Below are positions 18,398 through 26,728 of a stretch of DNA of 64,000 nt, piece after piece (position 1 is the first letter of the stretch; every line of letters starts with the position of its first letter). The notes beneath the pieces were generated by a model that was not told where the DNA came from, ran no database searches, and was given only the letters and a program-made list of their open reading frames with translations. The stretch lies in NCBI GenBank assembly GCA_000974665.1, contig BBSY01000002.1:1891716-1955715 (forward strand), given 5' to 3'. Source of the DNA: an alpha proteobacterium U9-1i. GTDB lineage: Bacteria > Pseudomonadota > Alphaproteobacteria > Caulobacterales > Aquidulcibacteraceae. The position numbers and the translations under genes are program-made.

Positions 18398-18475
18398 AAA
18401 CTGCGCGCGGCGCGTCAGCCGAACGATTTCAAGAGCTTGCGGGGGTTGTGAGGGGGCCGTGGACGGCCGCCGGAA

Positions 18476-18616
18476 TTAGGCCGAAAGCCGCTTGCGGCCC
18501 TTGGCGCGACGGCGCGCGAGCACCTTGCGGCCACCAGCCGTGGCCATGCGCGACCGGAAACCGTGGCGGCGCTTCCGCACGAGGCGGCTCGGTTGGTAGG
18601 TGCGCTTGGTGCTCAC
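18476..18616 (-). CDS. rpmH: 50S ribosomal protein L34
   Basis: 46 residues, starting with GTG at 18616. It reads [19 protein letters not shown] at the N-terminus and GRKRLSA at the C-terminus, a near-universal L34 sequence. It is the first gene of the rpmH-rnpA-yidC operon. The rnpA frame continues directly from its stop codon. Confidence 0.97.
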   Translation of the reverse strand: MSTKRTYQPSRLVRKRRHGFRSRMATAGGRKVLARRRAKGRKRLSA

Positions 18617-18699
18617 GGGGCGACGGGCCTCTGGCTAAGGTCTGATAAGAAGCCGGGGGCATTACCCCATGGGGCGAACCCGGTCAAGGATGGGCTAGC

Positions 18700-18924
18700 C
18701 TAGGCTTCAGCCAAAACCGCCTTTCTGATGGAAGGGGTCAGTTCGATGTCCGAGAACAGCGCCGTTGGGTAGAGGTAGTCCTCGCCCGACTCGTCGATAA
18801 CCCGGATTTGGCCGTCTTTGACCGCCTCGCGATCCGGCAGCGTTTGATAAATCTTGAGCCTTTCAAGCGAGGCGGGGTAGCCCTCGTTTGAAACGCACAC
18901 CACGAAAGTTTTTTTCGCTGCCAT
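18700..18924 (-). CDS. Conserved small protein of unknown function (second gene of a pair)
   Basis: 74 residues, starting KKTFVVCVSNEGYPASLE and ending in an acidic region with RVIDESGEDYLYP. It is acidic overall and soluble. Its ATG lies 1 nt after the stop of the upstream partner, so the two are translationally coupled. From memory, the same two-gene pair recurs in unrelated bacteria, but no function is known to me. It could be the acidic partner of a two-protein module. Confidence 0.8.
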   Translation of the reverse strand: MAAKKTFVVCVSNEGYPASLERLKIYQTLPDREAVKDGQIRVIDESGEDYLYPTALFSDIELTPSIRKAVLAEA

Positions 18925-18925
18925 A

Positions 18926-19159
18926 TCAGTCCAGATACGCCTTGATCTTGAACTCGAATTTGCCGAGCCCACTGGCTTCGTACCAATGTAGCTCGACCCG
19001 GCGGACGGCGCCATCGGGCAGCCGCACTGAAGCCGTTCCTTTGCGCTTACGCCAATTGCCTTTGCCATAGACCCTGCGGAGCCGCGCGATCTCTCTGATC
19101 TGCGACCCTTTCGCGAATGTCTCCGCGTTTTCGACGAGCCCGATGATCTCCAAAGCCAC
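18926..19159 (-). CDS. Conserved small basic protein of unknown function (first gene of a pair)
   Basis: 77 residues, basic. It reads LRRVYGKGNWRKRKGTASVR and then VELHWYEASGLGKFEFKIK, ending a few residues later. The size and charge are like RelE/HigB-type toxins, but no toxin motif is certain. The partner gene follows after 1 nt. The block lies between rpmH and a divergent TVP38 gene. Confidence 0.8.
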   Translation of the reverse strand: MALEIIGLVENAETFAKGSQIREIARLRRVYGKGNWRKRKGTASVRLPDGAVRRVELHWYEASGLGKFEFKIKAYLD

Positions 19160-19209
19160 ACCCGACCTTCGCGAGGAGCAATTGCTCCGTCAATCGCTTG
19201 TGAGGCGCC

Positions 19210-19908
19210 GTGTCTGAGCGTTTGCGAACCCTTTTGCCGGCCGTGGCGCTAGCGGTCGCTTTGGCGGCCTTCCTGCTCGCCGGCGGCGGCGAGGCCGTGT
19301 CGGTCGATGCATTGCACGCCCGCTATGCCGATCTCGCCGCCTGGACTGCCGCGCACCCCTGGCTCGCCCGGGCCGGCTTCGTCGCCGCGGTCACCGCGCT
19401 CATCGCCATCGGTTTTCCGAGCGTCGCCGTGCCGATGTTTGCAGGCGGGGTGCTGTTTGGCCTCGCTTGGGGCGCCCCACTTGCCCTGATCGCGACCGCT
19501 GCCGGCAGCACGATCTTCTTCCTCGCCAGCCGCCACGCCCGCGCCGCCGCCGCCGACACCCGCCTCGGCGCTTTGATGCAGCGCCTTGAGGCGGGCGTGC
19601 GTCACGATGCGTTCTTCTACCTCTTGTTTCTGCGCTTCCTGCCGATCGTGCCCACCGTCGCCGCAACTTTGGCCGCCGCCGCCGCCCACGCGCCGCTGAG
19701 ATCGTTCCTTGCCGCCACCTTCCTCGGCCTCATCCCGGCGAGCTTCATCTACACCGGCATCGGCGCCGCCGCCGTGGATGTGCTCGCGCGCGGCGGCGAG
19801 GTGACGCTCGCCGGCGCCATGTTGCGCCCGGAGGTGCTTTGGCCGCTCGGCGGCCTCATCGCGCTCTCGCTTGCCGCGATTGTGTTTCGCGCGCGGCTCG
19901 CACGCTAG
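19210..19908 (+). CDS. TVP38/TMEM64 family (VTT domain) membrane protein
   Basis: 232 residues with about six membrane segments. The conserved VTT core is present: GFPSVAVPMFAGGVLFGLAW and RFLPIVPTVAATLAAAAAH (a PxVP-like re-entrant motif), then FLGLIPASFIYTGIG. It starts with GTG at 19210, with GAGG 5-6 nt upstream. DedA/TVP38 relatives are linked to lipid scrambling and envelope integrity. The specific role here is unknown. Confidence 0.87.
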   Translation: MSERLRTLLPAVALAVALAAFLLAGGGEAVSVDALHARYADLAAWTAAHPWLARAGFVAAVTALIAIGFPSVAVPMFAGGVLFGLAWGAPLALIATAAGSTIFFLASRHARAAAADTRLGALMQRLEAGVRHDAFFYLLFLRFLPIVPTVAATLAAAAAHAPLRSFLAATFLGLIPASFIYTGIGAAAVDVLARGGEVTLAGAMLRPEVLWPLGGLIALSLAAIVFRARLAR

Positions 19909-19947
19909 CGACACAGGTTGGCCGCTGGGATAGAGCAATTTCAGTCC

Positions 19948-21408
19948 ATGCACGGCCCCCAGCCCCCGCGCGCCAACGCCTCGCCACTTGAGGTGATGCG
20001 CGACCTATGGCGGCGCGCCCGCGGGCTCGCCGACACGTTGGCCGGGCGGCTCCTGGCGATCATCACCGTGTCGGTGCTCACCATCGAGGCTTTGGTGTTC
20101 GTGCCCGCTCTCGCGAACTTCCACGAAACCTGGGTGCGCGAACGCATCAACCTGTCCCAGGTCGCCGCCCTTGCGCTGGAAGCAGCGCAAGAGAGTGAGA
20201 TCGGCGAGCAGCTCGAATACGAATTGCTCACCAACGCCGAAGTGCAACGCGTGGTGTTGCTTCGCGACGGCGAACGCCAGCTCTTGCTTGTCGGCCCAAC
20301 GCCTATCCCGCCAGGCCGGCTCGTCACCTATGATTACACCCGTGCGCGCGGCGTCGTGCCCGCATTCTGGTCGCTCGAAACCTTCTTCGCGCCGGAAGGG
20401 CGCATTCTGCGCGTGCTGGCGCGGCCGCGCTACGAAAGCGGCGAGCTGATCGAGATCGTCCTCAACGAAGCCCCGCTCAAGCGCGCCACGCACGCTTTCG
20501 CCGGCGACTTCGTGCTGGCGTCGATGTTGATCCTCATCGCGGCGGCGGCGATCTCTTACGTCGTCCTCAGCTTCTTCATCGTCCGCCCGATGCGCGAGCT
20601 CACGCGCGCGATCATCCGTTTTCGCGACAAGCCCGAGGATGTGTCGGTCGCGTTCGTCCGCTCACGCCGCGGAGACGAAATAGGCCGCGCCCAGGACGCC
20701 GCCGCCGACATGGCCGAGCAAGTCCGCGCCGCCCTGCGTCAGCGCGAGCGCCTCGCCTCGCTCGGCGCCGCTGTCGCCCGTATCGGCCATGATCTCCGCA
20801 ACATGCTCGGTACAGCGCAGATGGTGGCCGATCGTTTGGCCAAGAGCGAAGATCCCGCCGTCCGCCAAGTCGCGCCACGATTGGAGCGCGCCATCGACCG
20901 CGCCGCCGGCCTCGCGACCTCGACGCTCAAATACGGCCGCGCCGATGAGCGCGCGCCGGTGCTGGAACAGCTAAACCTCGCCGCCATCGCGCAGGAAGCC
21001 GCTGACGATGCGCTCCTCGGCTTCGACGAAATCCGCTACCGCGCCGACATCGAGCCCGGCCTCAGCGTTCAAGCCGATTCCGAGCACTTGCATCGCATCT
21101 TCGTCAATCTGATGCGCAACGCCGCCCAAGCTATGCGCGATCATCCGCGCGTCGATCGTATTGTCAGCGTGCGCGCGTTGGTGGTTGATGGTCGCTGCGA
21201 TGTCGAGATCATCGATCGCGGCCCGGGCGTCGCCGAAAAATACCTCGATAAATTGTTCGATCCGTTCGTCTCCGCGGCGCCCGAAAGCGGCGGCACCGGG
21301 CTTGGCCTCGCCATTTCGCGCGAGCTTGCTCGCGCCATGGGCGGCGAACTCGCGCTCACCCGCACCGGCGCCGAAGGCGCGACGTTTTTGCTGACGTTGA
21401 AGGCCTAA
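19948..21408 (+). CDS. Orphan membrane sensor histidine kinase
   Basis: 486 residues from the ATG at 19948. Two membrane helices (about 35-55 and 180-205) flank a periplasmic sensor of about 125 residues. A HAMP linker follows (RPMRELTRAIIRFRD). The H box is ARIGHDLRNMLG (phospho-acceptor His), the N box NLMRNAAQAM, G1 IIDRGPGVAEK, the F box LFDPFV and G2 GGTGLGLAIS. No response regulator lies next to it, so the partner is elsewhere. A few residues of the N-terminus remain uncertain. Confidence 0.92.
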   Translation: MHGPQPPRANASPLEVMRDLWRRARGLADTLAGRLLAIITVSVLTIEALVFVPALANFHETWVRERINLSQVAALALEAAQESEIGEQLEYELLTNAEVQRVVLLRDGERQLLLVGPTPIPPGRLVTYDYTRARGVVPAFWSLETFFAPEGRILRVLARPRYESGELIEIVLNEAPLKRATHAFAGDFVLASMLILIAAAAISYVVLSFFIVRPMRELTRAIIRFRDKPEDVSVAFVRSRRGDEIGRAQDAAADMAEQVRAALRQRERLASLGAAVARIGHDLRNMLGTAQMVADRLAKSEDPAVRQVAPRLERAIDRAAGLATSTLKYGRADERAPVLEQLNLAAIAQEAADDALLGFDEIRYRADIEPGLSVQADSEHLHRIFVNLMRNAAQAMRDHPRVDRIVSVRALVVDGRCDVEIIDRGPGVAEKYLDKLFDPFVSAAPESGGTGLGLAISRELARAMGGELALTRTGAEGATFLLTLKA

Positions 21409-21809
21409 GCGCGAAACACGAAATACCGCGCCGCCGCGAAATTGAAGACGAACACCAGCCCGGTCGCGATCACTTGGCCGACCATGTAGTGTGCGCCCAC
21501 CGACGTCGCGAGCCACACGATCATCGCGTTCAGCCCCGCTCCAACAACATTGACGAGCACAAACTTCGCCAGTCCACGCCCAAACGCGGGCCGCGTCTCA
21601 AACGTGAAGCGCCGATTGAGCAAATAGCTCACGATCGTGCCCGTCGCATAGCCAATCACTGTGCCGATCACCGGATCGACGCCAAACACTTCGCGCAACA
21701 CGATCAGGACCGTGTAATGTGCGCTGGTCGCGATCGCGCCAACGATCAGGAAGCGCACGAATTGCGATCCGATGGCCTGTTTGGGTTTTGAAGCGGGCGT
21801 GTCGCTCAC
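21405..21809 (-). CDS. GtrA family membrane protein
   Basis: 134 residues with four membrane helices (FLIVGAIATSAHYTVLIVL and NFAAARYFVF are typical). GtrA proteins are thought to move undecaprenyl-phosphate-linked sugars across the inner membrane. The GTG start at 21809 is supported by a GTGA overlap with the upstream KAS III-like gene. The longer frame to 22046 is a shadow of that gene. Its stop overlaps the kinase stop by 4 bp. Confidence 0.87.
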   Translation of the reverse strand: MSDTPASKPKQAIGSQFVRFLIVGAIATSAHYTVLIVLREVFGVDPVIGTVIGYATGTIVSYLLNRRFTFETRPAFGRGLAKFVLVNVVGAGLNAMIVWLATSVGAHYMVGQVIATGLVFVFNFAAARYFVFRA

Positions 21810-22924
21810 GCGCACTTCTGGACAAAGATTGAGCCCGCCGAATAGCCGGCGCCGAACGAGCAGATGAGACCCTTGTCGCCGGCGACCAGATCGCTCGAAT
21901 GATTGTGGAAGGCGATGATTGAGCCCGCCCCGGCCGTGTTGCCGTAGGTGTCGAGCACCGTCGGCGCTTCGTCCTGCGTCGCTTCGCGGCCCAGCACGCG
22001 CTCGGCGATCAGCCGGTTCATATTGGAGTTCGCCTGGTGCAGCCACATCCGCCGCATGTTCTCGGGCTTCAGATCAAGCTCGGCCATGTGCTGGAGGATC
22101 ATCTCCGACACCATCGGCACCACTTCCTTGAACACCTTGCGGCCCTGTTGGGTGATCAGCTTGTCGGGCATGTCGCGCCATTCCGGCGCACAGCGGTTCA
22201 GGAAGCCAAAATTGTTGCGGATGTTGTTGGAAAAACGTGTCTGCAGTTTTGAACCCAAAATCGCCCACGCGCCCGGCGGGGCGACATCGGCGCGCTCCAC
22301 GAGCACCGCGATGGCCGCATCGCCAAAGATGAAGTGCGTTTCGCGGTCGCGCAGATTGAGGTGGCCGGTGCAAAGCTCCGGGTTCACCACCAACACCGAG
22401 CGCGCGTGCCCCGCGCGCACGATGTCAGCCGCGTTCTGGATCGCGAACGTCGCCGACGAGCAGGCGACGTTCATGTCATAGCCGAAGCCGCCGGCGCCCA
22501 ATTCGTTCTGCACTTCGATTGCCAAAGCCGGGTAGGGCCGCTGTAGCGATGAGCACGAGCAGATGATCGCGTCGATGTCGCTCGCCGCGCGTCCAGCCCG
22601 CTCCAGCGCCATCTTAGCCGCGTTCACCGCCGTCTCCGCCATCAACGACAACGATTCATTCGGACGTTCAGGAATGTCGGGGACCATGCGGTCCACGTCG
22701 AGAATGCCCTTCTTGTCGAGCACGAAGCGGTGCTTGATGCCGGACGCCTTCTCGATGAATTCGCTGGAGGAGCTTTGCAGCGCCGGCAACGTGCCTGCCG
22801 CGATCTCGCTCGCGTGCTCCGAATTGTAGCGCTCCACGTACGCATTGTACGACGCGACGAGCTCGTCGTTGGAGATGGACTCAGACGGCGTCCAAAGCCC
22901 GGTCGCGGAGATAACGACGGTCAA
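21806..22924 (-). CDS. 3-oxoacyl-ACP synthase III (FabH)-like condensing enzyme
   Basis: 372 residues, longer than housekeeping FabH (about 320). The catalytic triad is intact: Cys155 in NVACSSATF, His in WLHQANSNMN and Asn in YGNTAGAGS. It should condense an acyl-CoA or acyl-ACP with malonyl-ACP. The TTG at 22924 is chosen because AGGGA sits 7 nt upstream. The TTG at 22963 has none. No plsX or other fab gene is adjacent, so it may belong to a specialised lipid or metabolite route. It is coupled to the GtrA gene. Confidence 0.88.
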   Translation of the reverse strand: MTVVISATGLWTPSESISNDELVASYNAYVERYNSEHASEIAAGTLPALQSSSSEFIEKASGIKHRFVLDKKGILDVDRMVPDIPERPNESLSLMAETAVNAAKMALERAGRAASDIDAIICSCSSLQRPYPALAIEVQNELGAGGFGYDMNVACSSATFAIQNAADIVRAGHARSVLVVNPELCTGHLNLRDRETHFIFGDAAIAVLVERADVAPPGAWAILGSKLQTRFSNNIRNNFGFLNRCAPEWRDMPDKLITQQGRKVFKEVVPMVSEMILQHMAELDLKPENMRRMWLHQANSNMNRLIAERVLGREATQDEAPTVLDTYGNTAGAGSIIAFHNHSSDLVAGDKGLICSFGAGYSAGSIFVQKCA

Positions 22925-22993
22925 AGCGTATGTCCCTGAAGCCGGCCTTGCCGCCGGCGCCAATGTCGCGGTTACGCCTCGGCCCGGCGAGCG

Positions 22994-23818
22994 TCAATCT
23001 TTGGACGCCTCCCGCGAGGGAAGGATGAGCCACGCGGGCGGCGCGAGGCGAATTTCCACGCCGCACGCTTCCAAACGTTCCCCAGCGGCCTCGGCCTCCA
23101 GCGCGCGATCAAGCCTGAGCAGCGCGATGGCCCGCCCAGCTTCGCCCGAGCGGATCGATCCGATCCGCGCCGACCCGTTCTTGATGTCGGCGGAAAATGG
23201 CAGGGCCGGGCCGTCGAACGTCACCGGGCAAAACTTCGTCCGCGTCGTCGCCCGCCGCTTCATGCGGCTCACGTTCTCCTGGCCGACGAAACAGCCTTTC
23301 TTGAAATCGACGCCGTTTAATTCCTCAAGCAGCGCTTCCCCCGCGAACACTTCATCGCGTTCGGCGTCGCGCGCCAAATCAGGCGCGCCCTCGGCCAGCA
23401 AGCGCGCCCCGCACCACGCAAAGCCGTCCGCGCCGTCGCTGCGTGGCGCAATCGCGCGCCACCCAAGCGACGCAAGTCGTGGATCGGGCGACGCGCCTTC
23501 AAACGCCGCATCACTCACCAGAACCGCATGCGCGCTGCTCACATCGTCCAGCGTTACCGCCGCGCGCAATTTGTACATCGTGAGCCGCTTCAGCAGCGCT
23601 TCGCCGTTCTTCTCGTCCGCATCAAGCAGCAGCGCGTCCCCCAAGCGCCACACGAACATGTCGGCGCTCACCTTGCCCTGTGGAGAAAGCAGCGCCGCAT
23701 AGACCACCGGCTCGCGGTCGAGCCGCCCCAAGTCCTGCGTCAGCAGATTGTCCAGAAACGGCCGGGCGTCCGGCCCGCCCACGCGGATCAGGGTGCGGTC
23801 AAGGCGCAAGGGTTGCAT
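22994..23818 (-). CDS. ygfZ: Folate-binding protein YgfZ (Fe-S cluster maintenance)
   Basis: 274 residues from the ATG at 23818 (the longer frame to 24133 runs under the GT9 gene and is rejected). The family motif KGCFVGQENVSRM (174-186) contains the conserved cysteine. YgfZ uses tetrahydrofolate to help assemble or repair certain Fe-S enzymes such as MiaB. It is divergent from the GT9 gene with an 85-bp promoter gap. Confidence 0.93.
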   Translation of the reverse strand: MQPLRLDRTLIRVGGPDARPFLDNLLTQDLGRLDREPVVYAALLSPQGKVSADMFVWRLGDALLLDADEKNGEALLKRLTMYKLRAAVTLDDVSSAHAVLVSDAAFEGASPDPRLASLGWRAIAPRSDGADGFAWCGARLLAEGAPDLARDAERDEVFAGEALLEELNGVDFKKGCFVGQENVSRMKRRATTRTKFCPVTFDGPALPFSADIKNGSARIGSIRSGEAGRAIALLRLDRALEAEAAGERLEACGVEIRLAPPAWLILPSREASKD

Positions 23819-23903
23819 CGCCACCACTTGGCCCGCCCCGCCGCCTCCCGCAAGCAGCGCGTTGACTTGGCATTTACCCGGCTCACGCCTAACCCACCCC
23901 GCA

Positions 23904-24830
23904 ATGGCCTCGATCCTGTTCATCGCGCCCCCCGACCTGGGCGAGGCCGTCTTGGCCACGGGCGCGCTTGCGCACGTGCTCGCCGAGGGCGACGTGCTCA
24001 CCATTTCCGCGGGCCCGGAAGCCGCGGCCCTGTTTCGCGCCGCCCCGGCGGTGCGCATCTGGCTCCCACGCCACGCCAGCCTGAGCTTTGCGCTCTTCGC
24101 GCGCTTCCGCGGCGCCCGGTACGACGTTCTCATCGACGGCGCCGAAAGTTTCGCCAGCCGGCTCGCGCCCGCGCGCTGCCGTGTCGCGCTTCAGCCCGCG
24201 CCGATTTTGCGTCATCGCGCCGAGGATTGGGCCGAAGCCGTCGGCGCCGATCGGCCGCTGGCGCCAAAACTCTGGATCGACGAGCAAGCCCGCGTCGCCG
24301 CCGCCAGCGCCGCGCCGGGCTCTGAGCCCTTGCTGGTGCTCGCGCCCGCCGGCGCCAATCGCGACAAAATCTGGCCGGCCGAACGGTTCGCCGCCGTCGC
24401 GCGGCGCCTGGCGTCCGGCCCGCTTGCCGGCGCGCGCATCGTCTTTGTTGGCGCAGGCGTTCGCGACGCTGAGATCGCGCGCGCCATCGCACAAAGCCTC
24501 GATGCCGACGGCGTCCCCGCGCTCGACCTTACCGGCACGCTTGATCTACTCGCCGCCGCCGCACTTCTGGAGCGCGCCACGCTCTGCATCGGCAATGACA
24601 ACGCCCTGACCCACATCGCCGCCGCCGTCGGCGCCCCGACGCTCACGCTCTTCGGCCCCACCGACGAGCGCGTCCGCGCGCCGTACGGTCCGCGTGCGCG
24701 CTCGTTACGCGGGCGTTCGCTCGAAGAAGCACTGGCGCCGGGCGGCGCGTCGTCGTTGATGGAGGACCTGAGCGTCGATGCGGTGGAAGCTGCGGCGCTC
24801 GACTTGCTGCACGCCGGAGGCCTGAGATGA
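23904..24830 (+). CDS. Glycosyltransferase family 9 (heptosyltransferase-like)
   Basis: 308 residues from the ATG at 23904. The C-terminal half carries GT9 features: LVLAPAGANRDKIWPAERFA and CIGNDNALTHIAAAVGAPT followed by LFGPTDERVRAPYG. GT9 enzymes usually add heptose to the lipopolysaccharide core on the cytoplasmic face. No other lipopolysaccharide genes are close, so the acceptor is open. It is coupled to the dihydroorotase-like gene by an ATGA overlap. Confidence 0.88.
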   Translation: MASILFIAPPDLGEAVLATGALAHVLAEGDVLTISAGPEAAALFRAAPAVRIWLPRHASLSFALFARFRGARYDVLIDGAESFASRLAPARCRVALQPAPILRHRAEDWAEAVGADRPLAPKLWIDEQARVAAASAAPGSEPLLVLAPAGANRDKIWPAERFAAVARRLASGPLAGARIVFVGAGVRDAEIARAIAQSLDADGVPALDLTGTLDLLAAAALLERATLCIGNDNALTHIAAAVGAPTLTLFGPTDERVRAPYGPRARSLRGRSLEEALAPGGASSLMEDLSVDAVEAAALDLLHAGGLR

Positions 24831-26155
24831 GTGCGTTTGATCTGATCGTCCGCGGTGGAACCATCGCCAATCATGCCGGCGAGGGCTTGGGCGATATCGG
24901 TGTGAAAGCCGGCCGCATCACCGCCATCGGCGATCTCGCAACCGCCAGCGCGGGGCAGGTGATCGACGCGAAGGGCCTGCACGTGCTGCCGGGCGTGATC
25001 GACACGCAGGTGCATTTCCGCGAGCCCGGCAACACGCACAAGGAAGATCTTGAAACCGGCACGCGTGCGGCAGCGCTCGGCGGCGTCACCGCCGTGTTCG
25101 AAATGCCGAACACCGCCCCACCGACGACAACAGTGGAAGCGCTCGCGGACAAGATCGCCCGCGCCAAAGGCCGCGCGCACGTGGACCACGCCTTCTACGC
25201 CGGCGCTTCACCCGAAAATTTTGCCCAGCTTCCTGAACTGGAGCGCCAACCCGGCTGCTGCGGCGTGAAGACGTTCATGGGCTCCTCCACAGGCACGCTG
25301 CTGGTGGGCGACGATGACGGACTGGACAATGTCATGCGTCACATCACGCGGCGTGGCGCGTTCCATGCGGAAGACGAGCAACGCATGAACGAGCGCAAGG
25401 CGCTCGCGCGCGAAGGCGATTGGACCTCGCACCCGGAAGTCCGCGACGATCAAGCCGCCTTGCTCGCCGTGCAGCGCCTGGTGAGAAGCGCGCGGAAGTT
25501 CGGCAAGCGCGTGCACGTGCTGCACGTCTCGTCCGCCATCGAGATGGAGTTCCTCGCCACCGCGAAGGATGTCGCGACGGTGGAGACGCTGCCGCAATTC
25601 CTGACCTTCGAAGGCCCCGAGATTTACAAGCGCCTCAACGGCTTCGCGCAGATGAACCCGCCGATCCGCTATGCGAAGGATCGCGCCGCACTCTGGTCGC
25701 TCGGCATCGCACAAGGCGTGGTCGACGTGCTCGGCACCGATCACGCTCCGCACACGCGCGAGGAAAAAGCGCAAGCCTATCCGAAATCGCCCTCCGGCAT
25801 GCCGGGCGTGCAGACGCTCGTGCCGGTGATGCTCACGCATGTTGCCGAAGGCAGGCTCTCGCTCGCGCGTTTCATCGATCTCACCAGCGCCGGCCCGCAA
25901 CGTGTGTTCGGCATCGCCAACAAAGGCCGCATCGCTTTGGGCTACGACGCCGATTTCACGCTCGTCGATCTCAAAGCCAAACGCACGATCCGCAACGAAG
26001 ACCAAGCCACACGCTGCGGCTGGACGCCGTTCGACGGCTTCGAGGCCAAAGCCTGGGTGATGGGGACTGTGATCCGCGGCCAGCAGATCATGCGCGACGG
26101 CGAACTCACCACGCCCGGCGCCGGCGCACCGATGCGGTTCCTGGAAGCACTCTAG
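24827..26155 (+). CDS. Dihydroorotase-like amidohydrolase (one metal His replaced by Gln)
   Basis: 442 residues, TIGR00857/PyrC class I type. Conserved residues are Arg65 in HFREPG, Asn95 in MPNT, Lys148 in GVKTFMGSSTG (carboxylated lysine position), His180 in HAEDE, His233 in VHVLHVSS and Asp305 in GTDHAPHT. The first His of the usual D-x-H-V-H metal motif is Gln61 here (DTQVHF). It may be the pyrimidine-pathway dihydroorotase or a related amidohydrolase. No other pyrimidine gene is near. It is coupled to the GT9 gene upstream. Confidence 0.85.
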   Translation: MSAFDLIVRGGTIANHAGEGLGDIGVKAGRITAIGDLATASAGQVIDAKGLHVLPGVIDTQVHFREPGNTHKEDLETGTRAAALGGVTAVFEMPNTAPPTTTVEALADKIARAKGRAHVDHAFYAGASPENFAQLPELERQPGCCGVKTFMGSSTGTLLVGDDDGLDNVMRHITRRGAFHAEDEQRMNERKALAREGDWTSHPEVRDDQAALLAVQRLVRSARKFGKRVHVLHVSSAIEMEFLATAKDVATVETLPQFLTFEGPEIYKRLNGFAQMNPPIRYAKDRAALWSLGIAQGVVDVLGTDHAPHTREEKAQAYPKSPSGMPGVQTLVPVMLTHVAEGRLSLARFIDLTSAGPQRVFGIANKGRIALGYDADFTLVDLKAKRTIRNEDQATRCGWTPFDGFEAKAWVMGTVIRGQQIMRDGELTTPGAGAPMRFLEAL

Positions 26156-26655
26156 GCCAATCGCGCCCGATAAGGCGCGGCATCCGCCTCCGTGAAACAG
26201 CAAAACACCACGCGCATCTCCGGCGCACGCATCAGCGCCTTGCGCGCATGATCGATCGCGATGCCGCACGCCAGCTCACGCGGCCAACCGAAATTGCCCG
26301 TCCCCAAACACGGAAACGCAATACGCGTCACCGCGTGCGCCGCCGCCAGCGCGATGCAGCTTTCGTAGCAGCGTCCCAGCGCCGCGATCTTTTCAGCGTC
26401 ATCGCCCGGCAGCACCCAGATCGGCGCGGCGGTGTGAATGATGTGACGCGCCGGCGCATCGAACCCCGGCGTGATCACCGCCTCGCCTTCGCCGATCGCC
26501 GCCATTGTCGCTGTAAGGTCCGTAAGCTTCGGCCCCGCCGCGCGGCGCAATGCGCCATCCACGCCGATTCCTGGCAGCAATTCGCGGTTCGCCGCGTTCA
26601 CCACCGCGTCGATTTCGAGCGTTTCAATCCGGGCCACGCGCACATCGAACCGCAT
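26152..26655 (-). CDS. Macrodomain ADP-ribose-binding protein
   Basis: 167 residues, a single macrodomain. The ligand loop is DAVVNAANRELLPGIGVDGA (loop 1), and HTAAPIWV plus FPCLGTGNFGWP (loop 2) complete the site. This is the YmdB/MacroD type that hydrolyses O-acetyl-ADP-ribose or ADP-ribosyl modifications. It converges on the dihydroorotase-like gene and shares its stop CTAG (26152-26155). Confidence 0.92.
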   Translation of the reverse strand: MRFDVRVARIETLEIDAVVNAANRELLPGIGVDGALRRAAGPKLTDLTATMAAIGEGEAVITPGFDAPARHIIHTAAPIWVLPGDDAEKIAALGRCYESCIALAAAHAVTRIAFPCLGTGNFGWPRELACGIAIDHARKALMRAPEMRVVFCCFTEADAAPYRARLA

Positions 26656-26728
26656 AGGCGGAGCCTACGCAGCGGCGTTCGCCGCGTCGCCCTTTTTTCG
26701 CCCGCCCGAACGCGCCACAATAAGCCTC

